Shown piece by piece: positions 1 through 10,740 of a stretch of 64,000 bases of DNA. The stretch covers positions 877,137,199-877,201,198 of the forward strand of contig CM060912.1 of the NCBI GenBank assembly GCA_030737875.1, in the 5' to 3' direction. This stretch comes from Allium sativum. Its lineage: Eukaryota; Streptophyta; Magnoliopsida; Asparagales; Amaryllidaceae. Within the stretch, counting starts at the first letter, position 1. Every line of letters begins with the position of its first letter. Position numbers and translations under genes: made by a program. The notes beneath the pieces were generated by a model. That model was not told where the DNA came from, did not search any database, and saw only the letters and a program-made list of their open reading frames with translations.

Positions 1-496
1 AACTTAAGACCCCGTCTATCACGTCAACGCTATATATATAAACACTCTCAGTTGTAATAAAGAAGTAACATCTTTCCACTTAATACTGGTTTGGGGTAAA
101 CCCAGTTTTCCATTTAAGACCTCTCTGGCGGACTCCCATGTTACTACTAAACTGATATTATGGGTGGACTCCTATGTTGCTTAAGACTTCTCATAGAGAG
201 GCGGTTATAGTTGCATGCTCCGTAGGGTACCTATCTTGTCCCTAGGTTATCCCTGACACATCTCCTAAAGGAAGCAGACAACTTCTGGAGAACTACCCCA
301 CTCAACGTTACCGTTACAATCAGTCCATTTATAGAAGGAGGACCCAAAGACCACTTAGACCATAATAAGGGAGGGTCCCATAACTTTGGCCCAAACCAAG
401 GAGTGAACCTTAGGAGCAAGCATATTCCTAACCACTTAAGACCCAAATTAGTAGGTCATCCACTTAAAACCTTCTCAAGGCAGGCATGCTTACTCA

Positions 497-538
497 TACA
501 CACACACATAATATACACACACACACACACACACACAC
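497..538. repeat. (CA)n microsatellite
   Basis: CA dinucleotides run with one short interruption (ATAAT) near 508-514. This is a simple sequence repeat. Confidence 0.9.
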
Positions 539-560
539 CAGGCCTGTCACATTAAAACGT

Positions 561-742
561 CTACTTGTAGATGCTGGATTTGCCAGGCGGTTCTGGGCAG
601 GCTTCTAGTACAAGTGGGTTAACCTCATGCTTTAGTGTAATAATTATAATGACCCATGACACCTAAATTGCTCATATTAACCAGGCTTACTTATAGATGT
701 TGGATATGCCGGTTGGTTCCGAGTAGGCTTCTACAAGTAACG
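561..742 (+). repeat. Two-copy direct repeat
   Basis: Copies at about 561-617 and 685-742 share the core TAGATG(C/T)TGGAT(T/A)TGCC and GGCTTCTA(GTA)CAAGT. They are about 124 bp apart and diverged at roughly one site in six. Both lie in non-coding sequence; no family was recognised. Confidence 0.6.
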
Positions 743-1168
743 GTTAATCTTGTGTCGTTGTGTCATTAATTACTATTTATAAGGCCATTTACGCACACAC
801 ATACAAACAAATTCATAAGGGGACATATGAAATTTAAATTACTAATTTCCTAAATTATTCCTATTTACTACGCATTTATTACACATTTATTATACGTTGA
901 TTTTGCTATATATGGATATTACTTAATAACTGTTATTAACGCTAATTGTCGTTCGGATTTAAAGTTTCTAAATCGTTGAAATGTTAATTTCTAACCAAAA
1001 GAGGCATACAAGTCAATTTACCACATTTCACCAATCAAGTATAGACATGTTTGTAAACATATATCTAAATGGGAAACAAACCATAATAACATATAAAACT
1101 TGTATCCAAGGCTTGATTGATTGCTACAACAATAAAAGATAACAATCGTGAAATGCATCCAAACGCAC

Positions 1169-1170
1169 AA

Positions 1171-1208
<38 letters not shown>

Positions 1209-1209
1209 G
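1169..1209. repeat. Compound (AC)n(AT)n microsatellite
   Basis: AC repeats pass directly into AT repeats, ending in ATATATGTACAT. Confidence 0.9.
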
Positions 1210-2417
1210 TACATAATTATTATTTTATGGTTCAAATCCACTTTTGAATATGTTTATGCGTAAAGCATTAATATTTTAATATTGTATGAATAAATACGTT
1301 CAAATAATCTATTTATAAAAATAGTTATTTAAACCTATTTTGATTTATACAAGCATCCAAATTCTTAATGTTTTACAATAAACAGTATATAAGAATCACA
1401 ACATATGAAACATGAATTTGATGGCAATAAAAATTATACAACACAACTCTGTCATCATCTTCATTGCTCTAATAACCAAAAACAACAAATTTACACAAAT
1501 TGTACATTTTTGCTACCTCATCTTCTGGTACTCAAGCCCAACCATTCCTTCCCGTCATCATGGATACCTCGCACACTTGGGAAGAATTAGTGGGCAGAGT
1601 TCTGTCCGAAGGTTTGCATCAGCGTCGCTCCTTTCCCCGCCCATAGTAACGTCCTCCTGCTCAAGCATTTTACACGCATCCCATAATTTATCACCAGTCT
1701 TTTGGTTAATGGATTATAGTTAACTTTTGTAGTTATTAGACTCAGTTAATGATAATGTTTTGTGGTTTGTTGCGGCTGTTTGGATTGTATTGTACTTGTA
1801 TATCTGCGCTCAACGCTAATACTCCATTTGCATGCATGGTTCATGTATAACTTGTCATTTTTTGGCCATCGGTTAGTCTTGTTGACCGCTATATTTGCAC
1901 TTTATCTAATATATATCTAATCGGGTATGTAGATCCACTCTACACAATGGTCTAATTCAAAAAAAATAAACATAAAAGAGAGGAATTTGGGCGGATTGCT
2001 ATTTTTAATGTTTTCATAGAAATCCCAAATCCTCCTAGGAATACAGATCCAAATCAATCCTACAAAATAAAAGAATAGCAACATAGATAATTTCCGCTTA
2101 TAGTGTTCTAGCTGTATGGAAATGACACAAATTTGTTGATGTTTTCCCTGTTAAATCTGAAAACCTTACACTAACACGGACACAAATTCCAATCCTGTAT
2201 TAATTTATATACAATAACTAAACAATTAGAATCTTATATATAAATCTATAATTCCAGATACAAATATATACTAAAAAATAAAAGAAAGGAGATTAGAAAA
2301 GAATATAGATTATAAGGTTTGTAAAAGAAGACCTAATATAATTCTTCTATAATTCAGTGGTGGAATGGAGGCTATGGGATGGAGAAGATTAGGTTTAGGG
2401 GAGGTGGAATGGAATGC

Positions 2418-2427
2418 TATTTATAGG
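2418..2427 (-). promoter_or_regulatory. TATA-box-like site, minus strand
   Basis: Read on the minus strand the site is CTATAAATAG, a textbook plant TATA box, followed by a C-rich and then AT-rich leader. No convincing gene was found to its left, so it may be a relic LTR or gene promoter. It rests on motif match alone. Confidence 0.3.
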
Positions 2428-2571
2428 GGGGTGTGTACAAATAAGAGTCGTAGGATTAATTATATTTAATCATAGTAGTTAATCATAAATATATCACTCC
2501 AAAACCTAACTCGACCTACCTAAATCACGCTTGGCTGACTCCGAGTGGTCGACCTCCACCCTCGGAGGGCA

Positions 2572-2591
2572 GTCGACCCTTAAGGGTCGAC
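2572..2591. repeat. 20-bp perfect palindrome
   Basis: GTCGACCCTTAAGGGTCGAC is its own reverse complement. A further GTCGACC lies at about 2549 and the surrounding sequence is CCCTC/GAGGG rich. This could be an operator-like site or a TE remnant. Confidence 0.7.
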
Positions 2592-2666
2592 CCTTTAGGT
2601 GTCAAAACACCCAGTGAATTAATTTTAAGGTGGAAAGGATTTAATTAATTAATTTTTTTTCTATAT

Positions 2667-2671
2667 ATACT
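2667..2671. repeat. Target-site duplication, left copy (ATACT)
   Basis: ATACT directly precedes the TGTTAG terminus of the LTR. The same five bases follow the other terminus at 16424-16428. Five base pairs is the usual Ty3/gypsy TSD length. Confidence 0.93.
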
Positions 2672-3353
2672 TGTTAGATCCAAAAGTGGCTCTAACACCC
2701 AAAATATCTGAATTCGCAGAGATTTATATCTAGAAATACAAGAAAACGCAGAAAACACACAAGATTTAAAGTGGTTCGGCGTTAAGAGCCAACATCCACT
2801 TTATATCTATGATTATACGTATGATTCGAGTACAATCAATGATTTTCCTCTCAACCTCACTTGTACAATGATGATTCACTCAATTATTTCGGGCTAAGAC
2901 TGATAAGAAATTGTAAGATAATAATAATGGTGGAAAGAGTACTTAGAAATGCCAAAAGATCCTCCAAAAAGCCAGGTACAGGGCTATTTATAGCTGATAT
3001 CTGCAGGCGGATCGTGGTTACACGTGGCGTAGATCACGAGGACCTCAGACTGGTTCGTAGCTTGATGGAGAAATGGTCAATGTAGCGGTTACTGGACAGG
3101 TGTTGCCATCCCCTTGAATTTCGGATCGTGATGGACTTGGTCTTGACCATTATCCTGGTTTCTGGGATCAGATCGTGGGGGACCATTTCGATCGGGTCGT
3201 GGTTGGGAACCACGAGTGGGGTCGTGGCAGTAGTACCACGAGACGAGGGGAACAGGGTGGCAATGAACGGGTACTCAGGGGTTTTTGGCATATGAGGCTT
3301 CATATTTTCTTCATGTGTGAACCTTGGTGGCTTGGTTCAAACACTAGCCAACA
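2672..3353 (-). repeat. 3' LTR of the Tat-lineage element
   Basis: It is homologous along its whole length to 15737-16423 and is bordered by TG and CA. The main indel is a 9-bp duplication (CAGAAAACA) present only in the other copy. On the minus strand a TATA box CTATAAATAG lies at 2984-2993, the likely U3 promoter core. Confidence 0.95.
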
Positions 3354-3365
3354 TTTTACCCCCTC
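3354..3365 (-). promoter_or_regulatory. Polypurine tract
   Basis: On the minus strand GAGGGGGTAAAA directly precedes the 3' LTR. This is the expected place and composition for the plus-strand primer of reverse transcription. Confidence 0.85.
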
Positions 3366-3861
3366 GAAGTATGTTTAATCAAGAATGGAACATGCTTCGA
3401 AAGCACTAAGCTATATTTTCATGAAGTGACGTAAATCAAAAGTCTTGTTTGTTTGGAACGTCGTACTGCTTTAAAGAATTGCGTTCTCCGATGGGTGTAA
3501 ATATCAGATTACATCATCAATCATTTCTTTATTCATTGGTTAACTTTCAGCTTCTGAACTTCAGAGTGTATCGCTAATAACTTGTAATGTAGGCCTTTAA
3601 ATCTTTATAAATATTTTCATGGTTTCTCTTTGGTTGTCGTTCTTGAGTTTAGGTTGTTGGATCTCATTATGGTTCGTGGATGCAGCATCCATCACAGATC
3701 GGTAGTCGAGTGGGCTTCCTTTTGAGCCGCGATGGTCCTTTTGGTTTCAGCCAAAGGCTTCTAGCGGAGCGGACCATATAACGAGCCATAGTGGGCTCTT
3801 GTTTGAGGCCCATTGGCTTCGAATAAAACAATAAGGGGAATGCGAATGGCCATTGTTTCAA
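3366..3861. other. Non-coding spacer before the antisense gene
   Basis: The spacer lies between the polypurine tract and the TATA box of the plus-strand gene. The 64-residue minus-strand frame at 3667-3861 has no recognisable domain. The stretch is probably the upstream region of the antisense gene's promoter. Confidence 0.5.
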
Positions 3862-3870
3862 CTATATAAG
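3862..3870 (+). promoter_or_regulatory. TATA box of the antisense gene
   Basis: CTATATAAG is followed about 30 bp later by a pyrimidine-rich stretch (3880-3912, rich in CTTCTTCTCC), typical of plant core promoters with a Y patch. It faces the plus-strand pseudogene that starts at 4803. Start-site position is inferred. Confidence 0.6.
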
Positions 3871-3997
3871 CAGGGCCCCCTTCTCTGCTTATCCTCTTCT
3901 TCTCCTCTCTTACACAACCGCCGCTCTTCTTCCTATAAGTTAATCCCTTAGCCGAAACCTCCAGAAATCAGTTTCTTCCTCAATTTGGTAAAACAAG

Positions 3998-4708
3998 GTA
4001 ATTATGTTGATTGCGATTACGATTTTATTTCTCCATTGTCCTTCTTTACGCCCGTCGTACTTCTCGTGAGCTTCTGAAGACATCACTAACAATTATTGAC
4101 AATGGCTGTGGGATTTGCGGAGTTAGGATCACGGTGAGGGGAGGCGAGTCGGAGAAGAAGATGGGTTTCATTTCCTTGGTTCGGATAGAAGGAGTGTTTT
4201 TGTAGATGAAAGAGGGAGTTGTCTGGATAAGAGGCTCTAGCAGGTCAATTCGACAGTGGGGGCGTGGTTCGGTTCGTGATGGCAGCGAGATGGTGGGAGA
4301 AGGGATGAAGATGAAGTGTTAACTTGACTATCGGATCGGGTCGTGGACATGGAGGAGCTTCAGTTTGTGAAAAAAGGAGGTAAAGTGGATCATAAGGTGA
4401 CAATCACGATCCGTTGAGGAATAGCATAATGGGTTAAGAACTTAAGTGTCCCACGATTCGATGCTCTTCCACGAGCTGGTGCTTTTCCAACGAACCGGGA
4501 CCTGCTTCACGAACTGACTTTATATCATGAACCACCTTGGCCGACGATTCGATACACATATTGACTAAAAAATACAATGTAATGCTGATATACCAATTGA
4601 CAGTTAGGTTAGAGCCTTCAAGATGAACTTTCCGGATTGAACAGAATCGTGGCTTTATGGCATAATTTCTATGTTCTTCCAATTTACTTTGTGATTTTTC
4701 TTTTCCAG
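3998..4708 (+). other. Candidate leader intron of the antisense gene
   Basis: The donor context is CAAG|GTAATT at 3998. The acceptor is a pyrimidine-rich TTTTTCTTTTCCAG ending at 4708. The 711-bp interval lies between the TATA-box leader and the first coding exon. A donor at 3987 and an acceptor at 4800 (AAAACAG, directly before the ATG at 4803) are alternatives. Assigned from splice-site consensus only. Confidence 0.45.
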
Positions 4709-4802
4709 TGTTATACACACTTACACACACTTGCACTTGCACATGCACAGGGTTCACGGGTTGCTATATCCTAACCTTTCATGTTTGCTCGCCAAAACAG
4801 CT

Positions 4803-7800
4803 ATGTCAGATAGACGTTCCTCTAGAATATTTAAAATGAAGGTGAACCCGGAGTTATCAAAACAGCTTAATCCCGATGTGCTCCCAGCTGATCCAGAAGG
4901 TGAGGACTCCGAGTTCGAATATGAGATAGATACAGAATCAAATTCTTCTGAGAGTACTTCGCTTGAGGACGAGGAAGAAGAAGATGACCGAGCTCCTGAT
5001 GAAATTCCCGGTATTGAGGAAGTTGAGCAAAAGAAACTCACTGATTCTCTGCCTTCCAAATTGGATGACATAAAGCTTAAGAAATTATGCTTAAGACACG
5101 GGATCCCTTGGGACGATGTTAAGATTCCAGGAAGTGATGATAGACCTCATGCTGCCCCGCTAGGGTACATGACCGTCAGTAGGCTAATATGCTGGGTAGG
5201 TTTTATTCCTCCATTTCTACCAATCGTTGTTGAGACCTTAAGACGATTGCGCATTGCCCCTATGCAGCTTCATCCTAACGCTTACGCGGCCTTATACACT
5301 CTATGCATTGCGTATGCGGAGATTCTACAGACCGAGCTCACCTTCAAAGATTTGAAATTTTATTATCTCTTAAAACATCGTTCCACAGCGACTCTAAACT
5401 TCACTTTCTTCGAATCAGTAGCCAATAGGAATGTTTTATTGGAGGGCCACAACAACATAGGGGATCCCAAAGCTGATTGGTTTTACATAAAACTCCAGGT
5501 TGGGTGCATGAGAAAATGGCTAAAGTCAAGTAAGCCTTGAGTCTTTCGATGTATTGCCTAATCACATAATCAAAATGTTAACATGTTTCTTTTCTCTGTG
5601 CAGATCACATTTTCCCAAAAACAGAAGGCTCAGTGTATGATGATCGACTGTCCCGCTTTCTCAAAAGCACATCAGATTTCTTAAAAATCAAGAAATGTAT
5701 CACTAGCAAAAATCTTCACAAACACCATCTTTTGGACATAAGATATGGGCTTGGCTTAGGTGGTAGGCCTTACAAGTATATACCCCGTACTGGTGGGGAG
5801 TCTAGCAGCATGCCTCTGGCTGGGGGAGAGGGGATCACGAAAGTTGCAAAGGTGGTTGAGATCCCGAAAAGTCCTTCACCTCTGATTAACCAAGATGACG
5901 AGGTTCTTAATGTATACAAGGGAGGTGAAACACGAATTGGCGAGCCGGAAGATAACCCTTCCTCTGAAGGACAGTCTCCCGCAAAGACTCCATCACCAGT
6001 AGAACCCTTGCTGACAGATGAGCAAATAGTGAGGGTTTAGAAAATATTCGCTTACCGGATGACCTCTATATCTCCGGAGATTTTGAAGGGGAACCATTTT
6101 TCCCTACCTCCGAGGGAGAAACTTCTCCAGTTAAAGATAAAGAAACCATGCAGACAAGCCAGACTTCGGACCCTGGTCTGTTAGGGGGGATTACACGGGA
6201 TGCACAAACCACCTGCACCCACGTTACAACATTTCTACACCATCAGTGTTTATGATTTTAATACACATTTGTTTTCTTTGCAAGAAAAATGCCTCGTAAA
6301 AATATCCTATTCTTATCGTTCCCTCCGAGCAAGCACACCGAGGCTCCTTTCTGAACCTGAGCATGCTCGCAGTTACAGTCGGGGGAGTGATAGTTATCGA
6401 CCTCGTGATTCTTATCAATCTCGTTCTACGTGATCTCGTTCTCCATTAAAGCAAGATCCTGGGAAGCCCCACAGTCGTCCAGTGCCACCGTCGGGGGGTA
6501 AGCAACTTCCCAAAGATTTGACTCCTCCGAAAAGTACACCTTCTCATAGCAAGTCTTCCAAAAAACACCATGAGCTGAAAGATAAAAACAAAGATCTGAG
6601 CAAGGATTTAGAAAAGGAGAAAATAGCTATTGTCCCCTCTAGTCAGTGCGATTTGGATACTACTACTGCATATGATGTCCTCTACCCCTCTGAGAATCAG
6701 GTCAAGATGGAGCGTTTGCGGAAGCATTTTCCTGACATTTTCTTCGGAAGGATGATGTTTGTTCTAGATCTTGAACCGGTTCCCGAGGAGTGGGATGTAG
6801 AGGTCATAGGGTAGGTGAGTCATGTGGCCAAACAATATAGGGCGATGAAAAAGCATGCCACCCCTCTTTCTGCTACCATCCGTCACCTAGAGATGGAAGT
6901 AGCCAGAACCAGAGTGAAGATTGACAATGAGGCTAGGGCCAGGAGTAAAATCGAAAAAGAACTGGAGGATGCACAAGCTCAACTCGCTTTAGCCAGCGGG
7001 ATGCGGGAAATTAAAAATTGGTGCTAGAAAACACTAAGAAGCGTTTCCACACTGAGGTCGACTCAAATAGCCAAGAGCGCGTAGCTCTAATAAAAGGAAA
7101 TAGAAGACCTTGGAACGATCAATACTGATTTAATGACGGCACAAGACCGTTTTCTACTGAGAAGGCCGCTTGGGAGAAAGAGAAACGAGCCTCAAAGACA
7201 GCCTTGCTCTTGCTGAAAAAGAGAAAGAGGTTCTGAATGATCAACTTGCCCATGCCGAGGAGCGTACAGCTCTTGCTGAAAGTAACGCGAACAACGCTCT
7301 TAAATCGGCCTCCACCACTACTGAAAAACTTGCTACAACTGAAAAAGAGATAGAAAGTTTTGATGAACTGCTAGTCGAATTTTTTGGTCAAGTTATTAAG
7401 ACTCGAGACATCTCTTGGATTCAGAATTATCACATTACTTTGGCCAATGTGTGGGATATGGTCGTTGAGAGAAAAAAATGACAATTGAAAGTCAAGAAAG
7501 TTGATGAAAAACAGCTCATACAGACTTATCTCAAAGGTGAAGAGCCTGAGGCTTTGGAGAAGGAAGACGTCTAATCCTAGAGGAAATCGAGAAAGAGAAA
7601 ACAAAGCTCAAGGGCAAGAATAAAATTGATGAAGGCTCTAGCTCGGTTGTGGAGCCCAAGGCCTCCAAAATCGAGGAATACAATCCTGATGATTCGTTGA
7701 TTCCCTTGGCTCCAACCCCTTCAGTTGTCGGAGCTACTATTACAAATTTGGGTGTGGAGTCGGCTGAAGGTATCTCAATATTCTCTCCACAGTTTGTCAA

Positions 7801-8454
7801 AGCAGTTATAACTTGTCATCGTCTCGCGGGACAGACAATTGAGATGACCACATTCTCTCCCAAATCACTAACATTTGATTCTCATGACATAGGTGGCAAG
7901 CCGATCAAGAAGGATGCGAAAGGGAAAGCAGAGGCGGAGAAAGCTAGTGTTCCCTCAAGTGCTGGTGCTGAAGTCCATGAGGTCCCAAAGCAAACCGAGG
8001 GTACAATAAGTGAGAAGGCTACTGTGGCGCCCATGGCACCTGGCACTGATGCTTCTGTGGATGCCGAAGTTATTGGGGCTTTGCAAGACACCGATGGTGG
8101 TCATGGAGATGAAGAGGATGATGTAGTCATCACAGAAGAAATCAAAGATGATAATAACGAGACCTTGGCTGGCATGCAGGCTAGGAAAGAGAAACAATTG
8201 GTTTTAAAGAAGGAGGAGCAGGACCCTATATATGTGTCTCCAATCTCAGAGGTTGATCCCAAGACTGGGCTGGTCATAAAATTCTCTCCAGATCAATAAC
8301 TTCACAGCTTGCCTCCCAGACTTCTAATTCTCCCCAGGATCCTCCCATTAATGAGAGGAAGAGGAATAAGGCTGACCGTTCTGATGCTGACAAGGAGAAG
8401 TTGGAGAAACAGAAGAAAGAGAAGAAATCAAAATCGTCTCCCAAGCGTAAATAA
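4803..8454 (+). pseudogene. Antisense extra gene of the Tat element (putative gypsy-type transposon protein)
   Basis: The start is ATG 4803 (MSDRRSS); ATG 4743 in the same frame is an alternative. Residues about 35-65 are an acidic Glu/Ser/Asp tract. They are followed by a domain that I match from memory to Pfam Transposase_28 (PF04195): segments LICWVGFIPPFLP and LHPNAYAALYTLCIAYAE are typical. The frame crosses a 74-bp intron (5530-5603). Next come a serine/arginine-rich stretch (about 6370-6470), a Lys/Glu-rich coiled coil (6540-7480) and a basic tail ending at TAA 8452-8454. It is dead: frameshifts near 6034, 7015, 7105-7170, 7575 and 8290, and in-frame stops at 6431, 6812 and 7479. Similar opposite-strand ORFs are known in Tat elements; their function is unknown. 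It may be expressed independently of gag-pol. Confidence 0.8.
5530..5603 (+). other. 74-bp coding intron
   Basis: The donor is AA|GTAAGC and the acceptor TTTCTTTTCTCTGTGCAG. The upstream frame leaves one base at 5529, and joining it to 5604 continues the frame that runs open through 5633-6040. The unspliced frame stops 11 bases after the donor (TGA 5538-5540). Frame, length and both sites agree, so this is a confident intron. Confidence 0.88.
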
Positions 8455-9456
8455 GATGCACTTATTAGTTCGTATTTTGCTTTTAGGCTTTCCACTAGCC
8501 AAGAAATGTAGTTGTGAGAATGGCCCTCACTTCTGTTTAGCTCTTTGGTCTTGTAAACCTGCTTTTAGTAAATGAAAATTTATTTCTTTTGCACCACTGC
8601 GTACCTGCAAGTTTAACTTATTGTACTTAGTCATAAATATTCAGATCGTAACTAAGTTAAAAATCGAACCATGAAGCATTGCAACAAAAAATTTCAAAAT
8701 TTCTGTAACTGCACGAGTTTGTGTATATATATGCCGCTAATCAATCATTAATATGATGCCTGGCTAGGGCTCATTGAGGATTGATTAGAGTCGTATGTGT
8801 GCTGCTCCTCATTTCCAGAGAGGAGGGGTTCGAGTCGTTTGGCAGCATATGTCACTGTGCCTTTATCCTTTTCCAATCCTTCGGCAGGGATAGGAATTCT
8901 CGTGGCGCAAAGTTTCTAGCACCTTTATACTCTCCCGATCCTTCAGTGGGTTAGAGTTCGAGCTCGGTTCTTAGTCTGCTCACCGATCCTTTAGCGGGGC
9001 AGAAGTTCCGGGGGCGCTAAGCCTCTAGTGCCTTTATACTCTCCCGATCCTTCAGCGGGGTAGAGTGTTATCAAGGCAGTTTTATCATGGTGCACCTTCA
9101 TGCCTTGGAGACGTTATCTTCGCGTCCTTTATACTCTCTCTCCAATCTCGAGAGTTAGAGTGCAAATAGTAGTGTGATTTACTTCACTGCACCTTTTGGA
9201 GCTTTAGTTGCTGTTAGCCTTCCAGTCTGACAGATGGCACTTTGAATTAGGTGTTTCGAGATCGCTGCATAGTTTATAACAAACCTCGAAAGGGTAATGA
9301 TTTATGTTAATTAAAATAAAAGAGCAGATAAAAAATGGTGTAGTAAAGGTAAATGACACGCGATATTTTTATAGTGGTTCGGTCGAATCATGACCTACGT
9401 CCACTTTATAATCTTTTGCTCAAGTAACCAGACTGTTCTAGGCAAGTCATGCCTTT
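8455..9456. other. Spacer between antisense gene and integrase
   Basis: No coding frame is seen. On the plus strand the first 130 bp look like a plant 3' UTR, with TTGTAAA and AATGAAAATTT near 8552-8581. The middle holds degenerate repeats (8850-9150). The right end contains an LTR-like segment (9369-9430). Both genes of the element converge here. Confidence 0.6.
8850..9150. repeat. Degenerate tandem repeats in the Tat spacer
   Basis: The phrase CCTTTATACTCTCCCGATCC followed by TTCAG(C/T)GGG(G/T)TAGAG recurs at about 8921 and 9030. Looser relatives start near 8861, 8980 and 9128. Units are about 110 bp. Tandem repeats in this 3' untranslated position are common in Tat-lineage elements. Confidence 0.65.
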
Positions 9457-10740
9457 TTACATGGTCCTAAAAAAGAGAGTAAAACTGACAATTTTACGCA
9501 GACAAGTCCACAAATGTTGGGCATTCCACACTCTGGGGATTTCGTCTCCATCCACAATTGCTAGCTTGAAGGTTCCATTATCAAGCCTTCGCAAAATGGA
9601 ATATGTTCCTTCCCATTTCGGGCCCATATGTACTGGGGGTGGAAAGACACGTTTCAGAACCAAGTCTCCGGGTTCAAAGGTTCGAGCTCGGAATTTTTTG
9701 TTGTAATACCGAGCGACCTGTTGCTTATGCCTCAAGGCGCATAGATCGGCCTCGTCCCTCTTTTCTTCAATCATGTCCAAGGATTCAAGGAGCAACTCAT
9801 TGTTGGTCATCGGGTCATGATAAGTGATTCGATGAGATGGTACTTCTAACTCGACCGGGATGACTGCTTCGGCTCCAAAAGCGAGAGAAAAGGGTGTATG
9901 ACCCGTTGCCGACTTGTATGTGGTCCTATAAGCCCATAGTGCCAAGGGTAACTCATCGACCCACATGGCTTTGGCCCACTTCAATCTTTTCTTCAAGATA
10001 TATTTAATCACTTTGTTCACCGCTTCGACCTGTCCGTTCGATTACGGATGTGCCACAGAGGTGTGTCTTTTATCGATATGATACTTCTGGCAGAAATCTC
10101 GAAACTCGGTGCTATCAAATGGGGTTCCATTATCGGTTATGATGACTTTTGGTGTCCCAAACTGGCATATAATTCTCTTGACGACAAAGTTGATCACTCG
10201 CTTGGTTGTAATCGTGGTTAATGGCTCAGCTTCGACCCGTTTGGTGAAGTAATCCACGGCCACAATGGCGAACTTTGCTCTACCCTCAGCTATGGGGAGA
10301 CTTCCAATAATATCAATTCCCCAAACAGCAAAGGGCCACGGGCTCATCATTGTCTTCAACTGGCTAGGAGGTGTCCTATGGATCTTGGAAAATTTCTGAC
10401 ATGCATCACAACGTCGTGCATACTTGGCCGCATCCTTGTTTATGGTGGGCCAGAAATAGCCATACCGCAATATCTTCTTTGCCAATGTTTGCTCTTTAGT
10501 GTGGTCACCACATTCACCTTCATGGACCTCTTTCAGTACACGCTTGATGTCGTCATGGGCGATGCACCGGAGGAGGGGGCATCGAGAAACGTTGTCTGTA
10601 CAAGACTTCGCCTTGCAATACATATCGGGAAGCCTTTCGGATAACTGCATACCTCTCACTTTTCTTTGTTGGAAGTGTTCCATTCATCAAAAAATTCTTT
10701 AGACGAGTCATCCATGACTCCCTCTTGGGTTCAATCTCTA
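9457..10740 (-). pseudogene. Integrase region of pol, broken
   Basis: Integrase joins retroelement cDNA to host DNA. Counting from the open stretch starting at 10683, the HHCC zinc-binding residues are H54, H61, C92 and C95, and the first two catalytic acids are D124 (GIDIIG) and D184 (TDNG). The third (E, in GQVEAV) lies just after an in-frame TAA at 10042-10044, where family members have Gln (CAA). The C-terminal part (10020-9457) has the KWEGTYSI and PRVWNAQHL motifs of Ty3/gypsy integrases. The sequence before about 10575 is in another frame. It follows the second RNase H and ends pol. Non-functional as it stands. Confidence 0.9.

Larger units (their letters stand above)
1..2666. other. 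Unclassified AT-rich flank
   Basis: I see no convincing gene, TE protein or RNA gene here. The stretch holds two microsatellites, a two-copy direct repeat, a TATA-like site on the minus strand and a 20-bp palindrome, listed separately. The open frames at 1405-1723 have no recognisable domain. The right border is the TSD of the Ty3/gypsy element that follows. The 1-480 part repeats the words CTTAAGACC and GGACTCC(T/C)ATGTT, which suggests old repeat DNA, but I cannot name a family. Confidence 0.6.

Noticed and set aside
7882..8197. Minus-strand open frames across the antisense gene
   Set aside because: Shadow frames of the plus-strand coding sequence; no motif, and pol ends at 9457.
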